Part shown: positions 32,437 through 43,323 of the stretch, piece by piece
Layout: each line of letters begins with the position of its first letter
How positions within the stretch are numbered: position 1 is the first letter of the stretch
Source: Geodermatophilus obscurus
Lineage (GTDB): Bacteria > Actinomycetota > Actinomycetes > Mycobacteriales > Geodermatophilaceae
Direction: 5' to 3'
DNA length: 64,000 nucleotides
Assembly: GCF_900143215.1 (NCBI RefSeq)
Contig: NZ_FRDM01000008.1
Span: 1-64,000 of the forward strand
Program-made: the position numbers and the translations under genes
Notes under the pieces: model-generated
Databases searched by the model: none
What the model was told of the DNA's origin: nothing
The model's input: the letters and a program-made list of their open reading frames with translations, nothing else

Positions 32437-32531
32437 CCCGTCGTCTTCGCGGCGCTCATGCAGACCTCCTCGAGTGGCCGCCGGGCGCGGCCGTCGTCCC
32501 AGCCTCGCCGATGCCGCTGGGCGTGGCGACC

Positions 32532-33275
32532 TCAGCCCGGCGGCAGGGTGACGCCGAAGCCGCGGACGGCGAGCCGCACCAGCACCGGCCCGGGCCGCAG
32601 CAGGTCGTCGACCCGGACCGCGGCGACGGTCTCCAGCTCGGCCAGCCGCCGGCCGTGGACGTCCGGTCCGCGGCGGCGGGCCGCGTCGAGCTGGCGGGCG
32701 TTGGCCCACACCTTCCGCCGGGACTCGCGCAGGAAGACCTGGCTGGCGGTCCGGTTCACCGGCGCCAGCAGCCGGTCCAGGCGGGTCCGCCGTCCCCCGG
32801 CGCGGTGCAGCTCGGCGTCCTCGGCGGCGACCCGGGAGGCCAGCACCCGGTCGATCCGCTCGTGGTCGCGCCGGCGGAGGTCCGACGTCGCGGGGTCGTC
32901 GAAGTCGGCCGGCGGGATGACCCGCACCAGCGACTGCGGCAGGTCGAGGTTGATGTGCGCGTTCATGCCGAGCAGCACGTGCGCCTCCGGCGGGAGGTCC
33001 GGCCGGGCGCCGAAGGCCAGCCGCCACGGCCGGGGCGGGGACGCCGGGTCCCGCCGGTGTGCGGTCAGCGCGTCGAGGTACAGCCCCGCGAAGTCGACGT
33101 CCCACTCCTCGACCCAGGCCGGGTCCTCGAAGGCGCCCGCGTCGATCGCCGCCCCGACCGCGACGGTCGTGCGCAGGTAGACGCCGAGGAAGAAGCGGCC
33201 GGGGTCGCGGTCGGCCTCCAGCGACGCGAGCAGCTCCTCCATCTGCGCGGCCAGCGCACCGACGGCCTCGGTCAT
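32532..33275 (-). CDS. DUF5995 family protein
   Basis: A 247-residue cytoplasmic, helical protein with the family pattern WDVDFAGLYLDAL near residue 60, VLLGMNAHINLDLP near 105, ADFDDP, then RRDHERIDRVLASRVAAE near 145 and LRESRRKVWANARQL near 195. The conserved His/Asn/Asp residues suggest a metal or ligand site. I know of no demonstrated function. The ATG at 33275 lies just inside repeat locus 4, which separates it from the PucR gene upstream. Confidence 0.8.
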   Translation of the reverse strand: MTEAVGALAAQMEELLASLEADRDPGRFFLGVYLRTTVAVGAAIDAGAFEDPAWVEEWDVDFAGLYLDALTAHRRDPASPPRPWRLAFGARPDLPPEAHVLLGMNAHINLDLPQSLVRVIPPADFDDPATSDLRRRDHERIDRVLASRVAAEDAELHRAGGRRTRLDRLLAPVNRTASQVFLRESRRKVWANARQLDAARRRGPDVHGRRLAELETVAAVRVDDLLRPGPVLVRLAVRGFGVTLPPG

Positions 33276-33280
33276 GCTGC

Positions 33281-33336
33281 GGCCCCGTTGCAGGGGCCCG
33301 CCGCGAGCATGCGAGCGGTGGGGGGCAACGGGGTCC
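33281..33336. repeat. Covarying stem-loop repeat, locus 4
   Basis: Arms GGCCCCGTTGC (33281-33291) and GCAACGGGGTCC (33325-33336) match fully except for one bulge. The core is GCCGCGAGCATGCGAGCGG. The element begins immediately after the PucR stop codon (TGAAGAAGGACCCC on the minus strand). Confidence 0.85.
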
Positions 33337-33340
33337 TTCT

Positions 33341-35287
33341 TCAGATGAGCGCGTCGAGGCCGTCGTCCGGGGCCAGCGTCATCGCGGCGTCCACCGGTGG
33401 GCGGTGCGGCTGGTCCAGACCGCGCATCCGGGCCGCGTGCAGGGCCAGCAGCAGGTTCAGCCGCAGCGTCGGGTCGGTGGTGAAGGGCCCGAGCAGCCGC
33501 TCGAGCTTGCCGATCCGGTATCGCATCGTGTTGTAGTGGAAGTGCAGCCGCCGGGCGGACTCCGCGACGTTGAGGTTGGTCTCCAGCAGCACCCGCAGCG
33601 TCTCGCGCAGGTCGGCGGAATCCGGGTCGCCGGCGTCGGCGAGGGTGCCCAGCACCTCGTCGACGTAGTTGCGCAGCTCGGTGCTGTCCGGGATCAGCGA
33701 CAGCAGCCGGAAGACGCCGAGCTGGTCGAAGTGGGTGACCGCCTGCGGCCCGCGGATCTCCTGGCCGACGCCCAGGGCCCGCGAGGCCTGCTGGTGCGCC
33801 TCGCCCAGCGCCGACAGCGAGCCGGCCGGGCGGCCGATGCCGGTGCCGAGCACCCGCCCGACGCGGCGCACCCGGGCGTTGACCCGGCCGGTCACCGCGG
33901 TCACCAGCGAGGTGATCTCCTCCGGCGTCCGCCCGTCGAGGGGCAGCACGGTGACGATCTCGGTCGACAGGCCGGCCACCGCCGCGCCGGAGACCTCGGT
34001 CTCCAGGGCGGCCCGCCAGCCGTCGGCCAGCCGGTCGAGGACGTCGAGGGCACGAGTCGGGTCGGCCTGCGGGTCGGCGGCGGTCTCGGTGGCGGTCACC
34101 AGGACGACGACCGGGCCGTCGAGCCGCCAGCCGAAGGAGCGGGTCTGCGCCAGCGCCCGCTCGGTGTGCCGCAGCGCCCCGGCGACCAGCCGGCGCACCA
34201 GGTCGCCCTGGAAGCGCAGCTCGACGGAGTGCACCGCCTGCTGGCGGATGACCGACAGCGCCGAGACGACCGCCGCCCGCTCCAGCACCGCTCCGGCGCC
34301 CACCAGCATCGGCCCGCTCCGGTGGACCGCCACCAGCCAGCCGTGCCGCTGGTCGCCGGCCATGATCGGGGCGACCGCGTACTCCCCCACCCCGCCGGGC
34401 AGCTCGTGGTGCCCGGGGACGAGCAGGATGCCGTCGGCCGGTGAGAGGTCGGCGTCGGCGAGCACGTCGGCCGGGGTGACGACGATCTGGTCGGCGCGCA
34501 GGCCGGAGAGCCGGCGGGACGGCGCCATCATCGCCATCTCGTCCTCGGCCTCGGCGTCCAGCAGCCACAGCCAGTCGCTGATCTCCGCGACGTCCTCGGC
34601 CGGGCCGGCGCTGGTGGCGATCTCCCGGTCCGGGCCCAGGCCCAGGACGGCGGCACCCTCCAGGGAGTGCGCGAGCTGCTCGGTGACCTCGGCCAGCCCG
34701 CCGCCGCTGAGCGCGACGTCGATGAACTGGTCGTGCATGCGGTTGGACAGCGTCAGCGCCTCGCTCTGCTTGCCGATCACGGCGCCGAGCACCTCGGAGA
34801 CGACGTCGCCCATCCGCACCGTGGCCGGCAGGGCGAGCACCGGCAGCGCGCGGCGGTCGGCTTCGGTGAGCACGTCGGCCGGCACCGGCGGAGGCCCCTC
34901 GGTCCGGCGGTAGGCCAGCGCCGCGGTGCCCATGGAGTCCAGCCGCTCGACCAGGGCACGGCAGTTGGCGGCGTCGGCCGGTGGCAGCCGCGCGCCGAGG
35001 ACGACGAGGACGTCGGGGCCTGCGACGGCCAGCGGGTCGGCGGGGTCGTCGACCACCATGTAGCGGACGACGCGGTCCAGGCCGCCGCCCCCGGCGACGA
35101 CATCGGTGCCCGCCAGGCCGGGCAGCCGCAGCGCCTCGGCCAGGGTCAGACCCATGCGCTCCTGCCAGTTGGGCCGCTCGCCGCGGCTCTCGGTCACCGA
35201 CGCCTCCGCTGTCGACAGGTGACGCCAGGACGAGACCAAGCCCTCACCCAGCGTGGGGACGACGAGGGAGGCTTCACCCTGGGTCAC
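33341..35287 (-). CDS. PucR-family transcriptional regulator
   Basis: A 648-residue regulator. The N-terminal PucR-type domain (about 45-165: LTLAEALRLPGLAGTDVVAGGGGLD, read in parts) is followed by a middle GGDEF-like CdaR fold without a GGDEF motif and the C-terminal helix-turn-helix (LRETLRVLLETNLNVAESARRLHFHYNTMRYRIGKLERLLG, residues about 575-615). PucR proteins activate purine or allantoin catabolism. The divergent DUF2877/AllH-like gene supports a purine-nitrogen role. The N-terminal 35 residues are variable, and a start further in is possible. Confidence 0.9.
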   Translation of the reverse strand: MTQGEASLVVPTLGEGLVSSWRHLSTAEASVTESRGERPNWQERMGLTLAEALRLPGLAGTDVVAGGGGLDRVVRYMVVDDPADPLAVAGPDVLVVLGARLPPADAANCRALVERLDSMGTAALAYRRTEGPPPVPADVLTEADRRALPVLALPATVRMGDVVSEVLGAVIGKQSEALTLSNRMHDQFIDVALSGGGLAEVTEQLAHSLEGAAVLGLGPDREIATSAGPAEDVAEISDWLWLLDAEAEDEMAMMAPSRRLSGLRADQIVVTPADVLADADLSPADGILLVPGHHELPGGVGEYAVAPIMAGDQRHGWLVAVHRSGPMLVGAGAVLERAAVVSALSVIRQQAVHSVELRFQGDLVRRLVAGALRHTERALAQTRSFGWRLDGPVVVLVTATETAADPQADPTRALDVLDRLADGWRAALETEVSGAAVAGLSTEIVTVLPLDGRTPEEITSLVTAVTGRVNARVRRVGRVLGTGIGRPAGSLSALGEAHQQASRALGVGQEIRGPQAVTHFDQLGVFRLLSLIPDSTELRNYVDEVLGTLADAGDPDSADLRETLRVLLETNLNVAESARRLHFHYNTMRYRIGKLERLLGPFTTDPTLRLNLLLALHAARMRGLDQPHRPPVDAAMTLAPDDGLDALI

Positions 35288-35563
35288 GACACCTACCTTT
35301 TCAGTTGCTGATGCACACGGTCACACCCGGGCACCCTGTCAGGAGTGCCTGGACGCACTACCCCATTCTTGGCGACTTCCGCCATACTTGGGCGTGCGAC
35401 GCGCCGCTTAGGTTCGAGACCCGGTTCCACCTCGCCCGGTGGATGGTAGGCCGGTTCCCCTCCCAGGGTGCCGCCCAGCCCCTCCAGCGGTTGGGGGCAG
35501 GGCCTGGGCGGGGGGTCTCGAGCCGACGGCGCCTCCCGTGGTCTCCAGCGTGAAGAGGTCGCC

Positions 35564-36574
35564 ATGCGCACCATCGACCAGACCGCAGGCCCGGGCGGGA
35601 GCCGCCCTGGGGCTCAGCCGCCCCCGCGCGGCCACGCCGCGCGGGCCGGACTACCCACCATCCCCCTGCCGCGCGAGTCCGCCCAGGCGACCGCGCGCAC
35701 CGCTCCCCCCGCCCGTGCCGCGACCGCCGTACCCGCGTCCGCGAGCACCGGTGTCGCCGACCTCCTGCGCGGTCCGGTCCGCCCGGCGCGCGTGCTGTTC
35801 AGCGTCCCCGCTGCCGTCTACCTCCAGGTGCCCACCGAGCGCGGCGGCGATGTCGTCGGCGTCCTCACCAACGACGCCGCACGTCTCCCGCTGGCCTGCG
35901 TGCTCTTCCGCCCGAGCAACGGCCGCCCGCTGGTGGCGCTGCCGCCCGACGCGCCGGCCGAGGTCGGCGGCGGGCGCATCGTCGTCGGCGACCTCGCCGT
36001 CAGCGCCGCCGCCTGGTGGGACCCGCGCCCCCGACTGCCGCGCCCCCGCCCGGCCCTGCTGCCCGAGGGCGTGCGCCAGCTGCGCAACGCCCTCTACGGC
36101 GAGGGGGTGCCGCACAGCGCCTTCACCCTGCCGGGTCTGCCGGCCGGTCCCGGAGGTCCGCTGGCCGCCCTGCGCGGCGCCGTCCGCCGGGCCGACCTCG
36201 ACGCCGCGCTGCGCACGGCCACCCGGCTGATCGGCCTGGGCCCGGGGCTCACCCCGGCCGGGGACGACGTCATGGCCGGGACGATGGCGGGCCTGGTGCT
36301 GCTGGGGCACCCCGCCGCCGAGCGGTTCTCCGCCGCGGTCTCCGCGCTGGCCGCCGGCCGGACGACCGAGCTGTCGCGGGCGCTGCTGCGGCACGCCGCC
36401 GCCGGGCGGGTCAGCGCCGAGTACGCCGCGGTGCTGCACGGGCTGGTCGGCGAGCGGCCGCTGGCCCCGGCGGTCGACGGGCTGCTGGCCACCGGCGCCA
36501 CCAGCGGCCGGGCCATGGCGCTGGGGCTGTGCACCGCGATCGACCTCGTCGACCGGACCATGCGCCCCCGCTGA
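35564..36574 (+). CDS. DUF2877 (AllH-like) protein
   Basis: A 336-residue protein. The first 80 residues are Pro/Ala-rich and variable. The conserved part has VLFSVPAAVYLQ, then the family hallmark LIGLGPGLTPAGDDVMAG near residue 225, and ends with TTELSRALLRHAAAGRVS and GATSGRAMALGL. In enterobacteria AllH belongs to the FdrA/AllFGH set that processes oxamate or carbamoyl derivatives from allantoin. Here no FdrA partner is visible, but the divergent PucR regulator fits purine-derived nitrogen use. The ATG at 35564 has GAAGAGG upstream. No gene is seen in the 276-base spacer. Confidence 0.82.
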   Translation: MRTIDQTAGPGGSRPGAQPPPRGHAARAGLPTIPLPRESAQATARTAPPARAATAVPASASTGVADLLRGPVRPARVLFSVPAAVYLQVPTERGGDVVGVLTNDAARLPLACVLFRPSNGRPLVALPPDAPAEVGGGRIVVGDLAVSAAAWWDPRPRLPRPRPALLPEGVRQLRNALYGEGVPHSAFTLPGLPAGPGGPLAALRGAVRRADLDAALRTATRLIGLGPGLTPAGDDVMAGTMAGLVLLGHPAAERFSAAVSALAAGRTTELSRALLRHAAAGRVSAEYAAVLHGLVGERPLAPAVDGLLATGATSGRAMALGLCTAIDLVDRTMRPR

Positions 36575-36616
36575 CGAAGCACCCGTCCCGAGCCACCGGA
36601 CGCGGGACCACCCGGT

Positions 36617-36668
36617 GGAACGCGTACGAGAGCCCCCGTCCGGCCGGACGGGGGCTCTCGTGCGTTCC
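36617..36668. terminator. Strong bidirectional stem-loop
   Basis: The left arm (36617-36643) and right arm (36644-36668) are complementary over about 25 bases with a two-base bulge; the centre reads GTCCGGCCGGAC. It is the strongest hairpin in the window and lies 43 bases after the DUF2877 stop, between it and the convergent hisG. Confidence 0.88.
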
Positions 36669-36809
36669 AGGGCTCCCGGCCCGGTGACCAGCGGGAAGTG
36701 GTCGTCCGGCACGCCGACAGCGGCCACCACCCGCCGATGCTCACCGGCGGGACCGAGCCGCGGTGCCGGTCCCTGGGGCTCAGCGACCGTCGGGGACGGT
36801 CCCCGGCCG

Positions 36810-36835
36810 CGGTGCGGTCCGGTGGGACCGCACCG
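36810..36835 (-). terminator. Stem-loop at the end of hisG
   Basis: CGGTGCGGTCC (36810-36820) pairs with GGACCGCACCG (36825-36835) across a four-base loop, ending next to the hisG stop codon at 36836. Confidence 0.8.
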
Positions 36836-37702
36836 TCACAGCCGGCAGGCGTGGATGCTGGTGACCAGGATGGCGCGGGCGCCGAGCTCCCAGAGCTCGT
36901 CCATCACCCGGTTGGTGTCGGTCTGGGCGACCATCGCGCGCACCGCCGACCAGCCCTCGGTCTGCAGCGGGCTGACCGTCGGCCCCTCGAGACCCGGGGT
37001 CAACGCGGTCGCCTTCTCCAGCAGGTCGTTGGGGCAGTCGTAGTCGAGCATCACGTACTGCCGCGCGACCAGGACCCCGCGCAGCCGGCGGCGCAACTGC
37101 GCCACCGCGGGGATCTCCTCGGCCCCGGCCCGCCGAACCAGGATGGCCTCGCTGGTGAGCACCGGCTCACCGATGGTGTGCAGCCCGGCTGCGCGCAGCG
37201 TCGTCCCGGTCTCGACCACGTCGCAGACGGCGTCGGCGACGCCGAGCCGGCAGGCGGTCTCGACCGCGCCGTCGAGCTTGACCACCGCCGCCGGGATGCG
37301 CTGCTCGTCGAGGTACCGCTGCAGCAGCACCGGGTACGCCGTGGCGATCCGCTTGCCCGCCAGCTGGGCGACGGTCTCGATGTCGGACTCCGCCGGAGTG
37401 GCGAAGCGGAACGAGGAGCGGCCGAAGCCCAGTGGCATGACCTCCACCGCGGCGGCGCCCTCACCGACGGCCGGCGCCGTCTCCAGCAGCATGTCCCGGC
37501 CGGTGATGCCGACGTCGAGGGTGCCGGCGGCGACGTAGACGGCGATGTCACGAGGCCGCAGGTAGAAGAACTCGGTGTCGCTGTCGGGGTCGTAGACGGC
37601 GAGGTCCTTGGTGCTGCGGCGCTGCCGGTAGCCGCTCTCGGTGAGCATGGCCGCCGCGGGCTCGCTCAGGACGCCCTTGTTGGGCACGGCGATGCGCAGC
37701 AC
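36836..37702 (-). CDS. hisG: ATP phosphoribosyltransferase, long (self-regulated) form
   Basis: A 288-residue enzyme of the first histidine step, joining ATP and PRPP to give phosphoribosyl-ATP. It has the N-terminal VLRIAVPNKGVLSEPAAAML, GRDMLLE near residue 73, and the PRPP loop region VCDVVETGTTLRAAGL near 160. The C-terminal third (from about 215) is the ACT-like histidine-binding domain of the long form (GPTVSPLQTEGWSAVRAMV). The GTG at 37702 follows GGAG at a suitable distance; a longer reading would run into repeat DNA. It lies downstream of hisE but is separated from it by repeat locus 5, so the two may be partly uncoupled. Confidence 0.95.
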   Translation of the reverse strand: MLRIAVPNKGVLSEPAAAMLTESGYRQRRSTKDLAVYDPDSDTEFFYLRPRDIAVYVAAGTLDVGITGRDMLLETAPAVGEGAAAVEVMPLGFGRSSFRFATPAESDIETVAQLAGKRIATAYPVLLQRYLDEQRIPAAVVKLDGAVETACRLGVADAVCDVVETGTTLRAAGLHTIGEPVLTSEAILVRRAGAEEIPAVAQLRRRLRGVLVARQYVMLDYDCPNDLLEKATALTPGLEGPTVSPLQTEGWSAVRAMVAQTDTNRVMDELWELGARAILVTSIHACRL

Positions 37703-37735
37703 GGACGAACTCCTTCGGTCGGGGGTGGACGGAAC

Positions 37736-37840
37736 GGCCCTCCTGCGAGGTCCCGCTGCTGGCTCCGTCCGGAGGCTCACCCAGCGCGTGCGAGGGGTGA
37801 GGGGGACGGGGTCCTGTCACGGTGGGGGGCAGGAGGGTCC
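37736..37840. repeat. Covarying stem-loop repeat, locus 5 (nested)
   Basis: Outer arms GGCCCTCCTGC (37736-37746) and GCAGGAGGGTCC (37829-37840) contain a second pair, GGCTCCGTCC (37761-37770) and GGACGGGGTCC (37804-37814). The element follows the hisE stop codon at 37845 by four bases, inside what would otherwise be a simple hisE-hisG operon. Confidence 0.78.
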
Positions 37841-37844
37841 TTCT

Positions 37845-40024
<2,180 letters not shown>

Positions 40025-40028
<4 letters not shown>

Positions 40029-40678
40029 GTGCGTGCTCCCAACAGGCGTTCCACGTACTTGGCGATCACGTCGACCTCGAGGTTGACCGGGCTCCCGGGA
40101 GGAACGGCACCCAGCGTGGTCTCGCGCAGGGTGGTGGGGATGAGGCTGACCTCGAGCCACGGCCCGGGGTCGGCGGCGGCGCTGACCGCGCTGACGGTCA
40201 GCGAGACGCCGTCCACGGTGATCGAGCCCTTCTCGACGACGTAGCGCGCCAGCTCGGGCGGCAGCCCGACCCGCACCACCTCCCAGTGCTCGCCGGGGGT
40301 GCGGGTGAGGACGGTGCCCACGCCGTCGACGTGGCCCTGGACCAGGTGCCCGCCGAGCCGGGTGTGCGGAGTGACGGCGCGCTCCAGGTTGACCGGGTCG
40401 CCGGCGCACAGGGCGCCCAGGCTGCTCCGCCGGAGGGTCTCGGCCATCACGTCGGTGGTCCACTCCGCGGCTGTGCTGTCGCCCCCCGGACCCGCCCCGG
40501 CGAACCCGGTGACGGTGAGGCAGACGCCGTTGACGGCGATCGAGTCGCCCAGCGCCACGCCCTCCAGCGCCGTGCGCGCCCGGATGCGCAGCCGGGCGGC
40601 TGTCGCCTCCCCGCCCGCCTCCGTCAGCTCCTCGCGGGCCAGCAGGGTGCCGATCTCCTCGACGATCCCGGTGAACAC
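40025..40678 (-). CDS. ribE: Riboflavin synthase alpha chain
   Basis: A 217-residue protein of two similar beta-barrel halves that dismutates two lumazines to riboflavin. Each half shows the pattern: [12 protein letters not shown] at the N-terminus with [13 protein letters not shown] near 45, and [13 protein letters not shown] near 110 with [13 protein letters not shown] near 150. The GTG at 40678 sits eight bases after GGAGGG, and the family begins with MFTGIVEE, so I prefer it to the TTG two codons upstream. It starts two bases after the ribD stop. It is called ribC in some genomes. Confidence 0.95.
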
Positions 40679-40680
40679 GA

Positions 40681-41757
40681 TCAACTCCCTCCGGTCACGC
40701 CGTGGGAGTCCGCGACGCGCCGCTCCCCAGTGTGCCGGTTGGGCCGCAGCCTGATCTCCACGTCCCCGCCCAGGCGGGTGAGGCCGGTGACCGTGAGGGT
40801 CAGCGCGTCGCCGATCCCGCTGATTCCCAGGTCGCCGACGAGGAGGGCGCCGGCGCCGAGCAGCTTGGGCGCCAGGTGCACGACCGCCTCGTCCACCAGG
40901 CCGTCGCGCAGGAAGGCCGCGGCCAGCGTCGGGCCGCCCTCGAGCAGCAGCCGGCGCACGTCGCGGGCGAAGAGCTCGCCGAGCAGTTCCCGCGGTGAGG
41001 CGGCGGTGCTGACCAGCGTGGGGGCGGCGCCGTCGAGCACCCGGGCCGTCCTGGGCAGCCGGCCGCGGCGGTCGAGGACCACGCGCAGCGGCTGCCGCGC
41101 GGCGTTCCGTCCGTCGGCGTCGCGGACGGTCAGCCGCGGGTCGTCGGCCAGCGCGGTCCCGGAGCCGACGACGACCGCGTCACAGGTGGCCCGCAACCGG
41201 TGGACGGCGGCGCGGGCCTCCGAGCCGGTGACCCAGCGGCTGCTGCCGTCGGCGGCGGCGACCCGCCCGTCGAGGGTGCCGGCGACCTTCCAGACCACGA
41301 ACGGGCGCCCCTCGCGCACGCCGGTCAGCCACGCCCCCAGCGCGCCCTCCTCGGCGGCCTGCTGCTCCACGCCGAGTTCGACCCCGACGCCGGCGGCGCG
41401 CAGCCGGGCGGCGCCGCCCCCGGCCGGCCGGGTCGGCTCGGGGACGGCGACCACCACGCGGGCGACGCCGGCGGCGAGCAGCGCGTCGGCGCAGGGCCCG
41501 GTGCGGCCGGTGTGCGCGCACGGCTCGAGGGTGACGACGACGGTGCCGCCGCGTGCCCGCTCGCCGGCCTGCTGCAGCGCCCGGACCTCCGCGTGCGGGC
41601 CGCCGGGCGGCGCCGTCGCGCCCTCCCCCACCGGCGTTCCGTCGGCGGCGAGCACGACCGCGCCCACCGCGGGGTTGGGGCTGGTGGTACCGAGAACGCT
41701 CGCGCCGAGCTCGCGTGCCCGGGCCATGGCGGAGAGCTCGGCCGCGGAGACGGTCAC
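40681..41757 (-). CDS. ribD: Bifunctional riboflavin deaminase/reductase
   Basis: A 358-residue enzyme performing the deamination and then the side-chain reduction of the pyrimidine intermediate. The N-terminal deaminase (1-140) has zinc ligands in [10 protein letters not shown] near residue 48 and [16 protein letters not shown] near 75. The C-terminal reductase (145-358) has [18 protein letters not shown] near 150, [24 protein letters not shown] near 175 and [14 protein letters not shown] near 285. The GTG at 41757 overlaps the rpe stop (GTGA). It continues the rpe-ribD-ribE-ribBA-ribH-hisE-hisG run. Confidence 0.95.
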   Translation of the reverse strand: MTVSAAELSAMARARELGASVLGTTSPNPAVGAVVLAADGTPVGEGATAPPGGPHAEVRALQQAGERARGGTVVVTLEPCAHTGRTGPCADALLAAGVARVVVAVPEPTRPAGGGAARLRAAGVGVELGVEQQAAEEGALGAWLTGVREGRPFVVWKVAGTLDGRVAAADGSSRWVTGSEARAAVHRLRATCDAVVVGSGTALADDPRLTVRDADGRNAARQPLRVVLDRRGRLPRTARVLDGAAPTLVSTAASPRELLGELFARDVRRLLLEGGPTLAAAFLRDGLVDEAVVHLAPKLLGAGALLVGDLGISGIGDALTLTVTGLTRLGGDVEIRLRPNRHTGERRVADSHGVTGGS

Positions 41758-42428
41758 CCCTGCCACGCCGCAGCGGCTCGCGCGCGCAGACCCGCGATCG
41801 CCCGCGCCGGGTCGTCGGCGCCGTAGACCGCCGACCCCGCGACGAACACGTCGGCGCCGGCCGCAGCGGCCTGCTCGATGGTGTCGGCGTTGATGCCGCC
41901 GTCGACCTCGACCAGCAGCATGAGGTGCCCGGTGTCGACCAGCTCGCGCGCGCGGCGCACCTTGGGCAGCGTCTCGGCGATGAACCGCTGGCCGCCGAAG
42001 CCGGGCTCGACCGTCATGACCAGCAGGGTGTCGAACTCCGGGAGCACGTCGAGGTACTCCTCCAGAGCGGTGCCGGGCTTGAGCGCCAGGCCCGCCAGCG
42101 ACCCGGCGGCGCGCAGGTCGCGGGCGACGGCACGCGGATCGCCGGTGCAGGCCTCGGCGTGCACCGTGACGTTGCGCGCGCCGGCCTCCGCGTAGCCCGG
42201 TGCCCACCGCGCGGGGTCCTCGATCATCAGGTGGCAGTCCAGCGGCACGGGACTGACCGCCTGCACCGCCTGCATCACCGGCAGCCCGAAGGTCAGGTTC
42301 GGCACGAAGTGCGCGTCCATGACGTCGAAGTGCAGCCAGTCGGCGTCGGCGACCCGCTGTGACTCCTCGGCCAGCCGGGCGAAGTCCGCCGACAGGAGGC
42401 TGGGCGCGATCAGCGGGCTGCGGGGCAC
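41754..42428 (-). CDS. rpe: Ribulose-phosphate 3-epimerase
   Basis: A 224-residue TIM-barrel enzyme interconverting ribulose-5-phosphate and xylulose-5-phosphate. Signatures are [14 protein letters not shown] near residue 8, the metal-binding [16 protein letters not shown] near 36, DCHLMIEDP near 68, [12 protein letters not shown] near 142 and VDGGINADT near 178. It heads the riboflavin genes, reasonably so since its substrate feeds RibBA. The GTG at 42428 fits the family start (PRSPLIAPS) and lies where a leaderless transcript from the TAGACT promoter would begin. It is translationally coupled to ribD by GTGA. Confidence 0.95.
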   Translation of the reverse strand: MPRSPLIAPSLLSADFARLAEESQRVADADWLHFDVMDAHFVPNLTFGLPVMQAVQAVSPVPLDCHLMIEDPARWAPGYAEAGARNVTVHAEACTGDPRAVARDLRAAGSLAGLALKPGTALEEYLDVLPEFDTLLVMTVEPGFGGQRFIAETLPKVRRARELVDTGHLMLLVEVDGGINADTIEQAAAAGADVFVAGSAVYGADDPARAIAGLRARAAAAWQG

Positions 42429-42436
42429 GTCCGCCG

Positions 42437-42442
42437 AGTCTA
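42437..42442 (-). promoter_or_regulatory. -10 element for a leaderless rpe-rib transcript
   Basis: TAGACT on the minus strand lies eight bases before the GTG of rpe. There is no Shine-Dalgarno sequence, so translation probably starts at the mRNA 5' end. No convincing -35 hexamer is seen at 17-18 bases. Confidence 0.5.
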
Positions 42443-42453
42443 GGCGGGCGTGA

Positions 42454-43167
42454 TCACCGTTCCGCGCGGGAGCGGCGGTACCAGAGACCGCCGGCCAGCG
42501 CGGCGAGCCCGGCAGCGGCCGCGACCGCGACGAGCCGGCCGCTGCCGGCCCCCTCCTCGGCCGCGGCGGCCGGGTCGGGCGCCGTCGCGGTGGGCTCCGC
42601 CGGCTCGGCACCTCCCGTCGGGGCGGGCTCCGCCGTCGGGGCGGGGGTGACCGGTGCCGGCGTCCAGGGGACGGCGGTCCCCGGGGCGACGGCGAGGACG
42701 GGCGCCGGGAGCTCCGGCTCCGGCCCACCGGGCACCTCCTGCTCGATCCAGGCGTCCTCGGTGCCGTCGGCGTAGACCTGCACCGTCGGGAAGGTCAGCT
42801 CGGTCACCCCGGCGGGCAGGCGCGCCACGGTCACCGCGTACTCGGCGTCCTCCCCGGAGGGCAGCGCGGGCCCGCCGACCTCGAAGCCCTGGGCCGTGGG
42901 GGTCAGCGTCCAGCCGGCCGGGCCGGAGGCCAGCGAGACGTCGGCCGGGGCGATGCCCGCGGGCAGCCGGGTGCGCATCGCGGTGATGCCCGCGTCGGCC
43001 TCGGCGGCGGCGGAGAACTCCAGGGTCACCGGACCGCCGCCGGCCACGGCCCCGGGCGCGTCCACGTGGACGTGGGCGGTCGCCGTCCCGGTGCCGGCAG
43101 CGAACAGGACGGCCCCCATCAGGAGAAAGGCGGGAGTCCGGCGCGCGGCCGGGGAGCGACTGGTCAC
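42454..43167 (-). CDS. YcnI/DUF1775-type copper-associated surface protein
   Basis: A 237-residue exported protein. A signal peptide ([18 protein letters not shown]) is cleaved just before [11 protein letters not shown], leaving a new N-terminal histidine that binds copper in characterised YcnI proteins. The beta-sandwich domain spans about 30-150 ([43 protein letters not shown] with a conserved tryptophan). A Pro/Ala/Thr-rich linker leads to a C-terminal membrane helix and RRSRAER. It likely binds copper at the cell surface. It usually neighbours CopC/CopD genes, none of which is seen here. The GTG at 43167 is chosen for signal-peptide length. Confidence 0.88.
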   Translation of the reverse strand: MTSRSPAARRTPAFLLMGAVLFAAGTGTATAHVHVDAPGAVAGGGPVTLEFSAAAEADAGITAMRTRLPAGIAPADVSLASGPAGWTLTPTAQGFEVGGPALPSGEDAEYAVTVARLPAGVTELTFPTVQVYADGTEDAWIEQEVPGGPEPELPAPVLAVAPGTAVPWTPAPVTPAPTAEPAPTGGAEPAEPTATAPDPAAAAEEGAGSGRLVAVAAAAGLAALAGGLWYRRSRAER

Positions 43168-43323
43168 GGTGCAGTGGTCGTCGTCCGGACGCGCCTGGTT
43201 CCCGTCCCCGCACGGTGGCCGGGGCATCGCCGTCCGTGCCACTCCCCCGGGTGTGCGCAACCATTTCGCCTGCTCGGCACCGCACCGCGCTCCGAGACCC
43301 CCGATACGGAACTGGTCCTCTCT

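Noticed and set aside
40029-42453. FMN riboswitch ahead of the riboflavin genes
   Set aside because: The rib genes overlap or nearly touch, and the rpe leader is absent or only a few bases long, leaving no room for an aptamer.
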